From Candidatus Ruminococcus intestinipullorum (GTDB taxonomy: Bacteria > Bacillota > Clostridia > Lachnospirales > Lachnospiraceae), in contig JAHLFA010000072.1 of NCBI GenBank assembly GCA_018883985.1, positions 1-44,680 of the forward strand: 44,680 nucleotides of DNA, in the 5' to 3' direction. The notes beneath the pieces were generated by a model. The model was not told the origin of the DNA, did no database searches, and saw only the letters and a list, made by a program, of their open reading frames with translations. Position numbers and translations under genes: made by a program. Shown piece by piece: positions 44,649-44,680 of the stretch (its first letter is position 1; every line of letters begins with the position of its first letter).

Positions 44649-44680
44649 CTGTCTCTTATACACATCTCCGAGCCCACGAG
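44649..44680. other. Nextera/Tn5 adapter contamination
   Basis: CTGTCTCTTATACACATCT (44649-44667) is the Tn5 mosaic end of Nextera libraries, and CCGAGCCCACGAG (44668-44680) continues into the Nextera adapter. Translating this stretch gives the SYTHLRAHE peptide known as an adapter signature in protein databases. It is not genomic DNA. Confidence 0.97.

Noticed and set aside
44451-44663. Minus-strand ORF beginning MYKRQ
   Set aside because: Its start lies in the adapter sequence; MYKRQ is the reverse reading of the Nextera end.

Overview
The window looks like a contig end from a gut Clostridia bacterium, most likely Lachnospiraceae (Blautia/Roseburia-like). The basis is family recognition: Gram-positive ribosome binding sites (AGGAGG), a sortase B with a Cna_B adhesin, TTRAP and YodL transfer-associated proteins, and a fructan operon. 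No 16S or database search was possible. The last 32 bases (44649-44680) are Illumina Nextera/Tn5 adapter, so the right end is artificial.

1-6395: a fructan/difructose operon. It holds the 3' part of a sugar-binding lipoprotein gene, two ABC permeases, a GH91 inulin fructotransferase/DFA-III hydrolase with no visible signal peptide, a GH32 fructosidase and a PfkB fructokinase. Read together, the genes suggest import of an inulin-derived sugar (possibly difructose anhydride III), cytosolic opening, hydrolysis to fructose and phosphorylation.

6382-16400: a decayed integrative conjugative element (ICE). Internal deletions have joined unrelated genes in frame: parB to a Cna_B adhesin, topB to an ardC-like gene, and the relaxase N-terminus to its C-terminus. 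topB also carries a nonsense codon. Sortase B, a DUF5698-like membrane protein, TTRAP, YodL/DUF4316, mobC and an oriT-like repeat region remain. A separate relaxase remnant abuts the fructokinase. A 55-aa ORF and a 574-aa protein with a HEPN-type RNGYFH motif are embedded in this region.

16548-42529: an AT-rich, one-strand, tightly packed defence island of about 26 kb. It starts with a consensus promoter and a small excisionase-type HTH gene. Then come a NERD-UvrD helicase and an AddB-like partner. Next is a four-gene block (RapA/SNF2 helicase, RecQ-like helicase, ~260-aa protein, ~1,030-aa ATPase) that resembles DpdE-DpdF-DpdG-DpdH of the 7-deazaguanine DNA-modification system, followed by a coiled-coil protein. 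A second promoter, overlapped by a perfect 44-bp palindrome, then drives dndB-dndC-dndD-dndE-dndA, the complete DNA phosphorothioation set. HNH endonuclease, methyltransferase, KwaB-like and KwaA-like (Kiwa) genes follow. No dndFGH or sspE is visible. My main hypothesis is that this is a hybrid system: phosphorothioate modification paired with a Dpd-like helicase/ATPase effector set, plus Kiwa.

42566-44680: an SGNH-hydrolase/WYL-regulator fusion, a promoter flanked by two ~35-bp direct repeats (the second contains the ribosome binding site), and the 5' part of an AAA ATPase gene that ends in adapter sequence.
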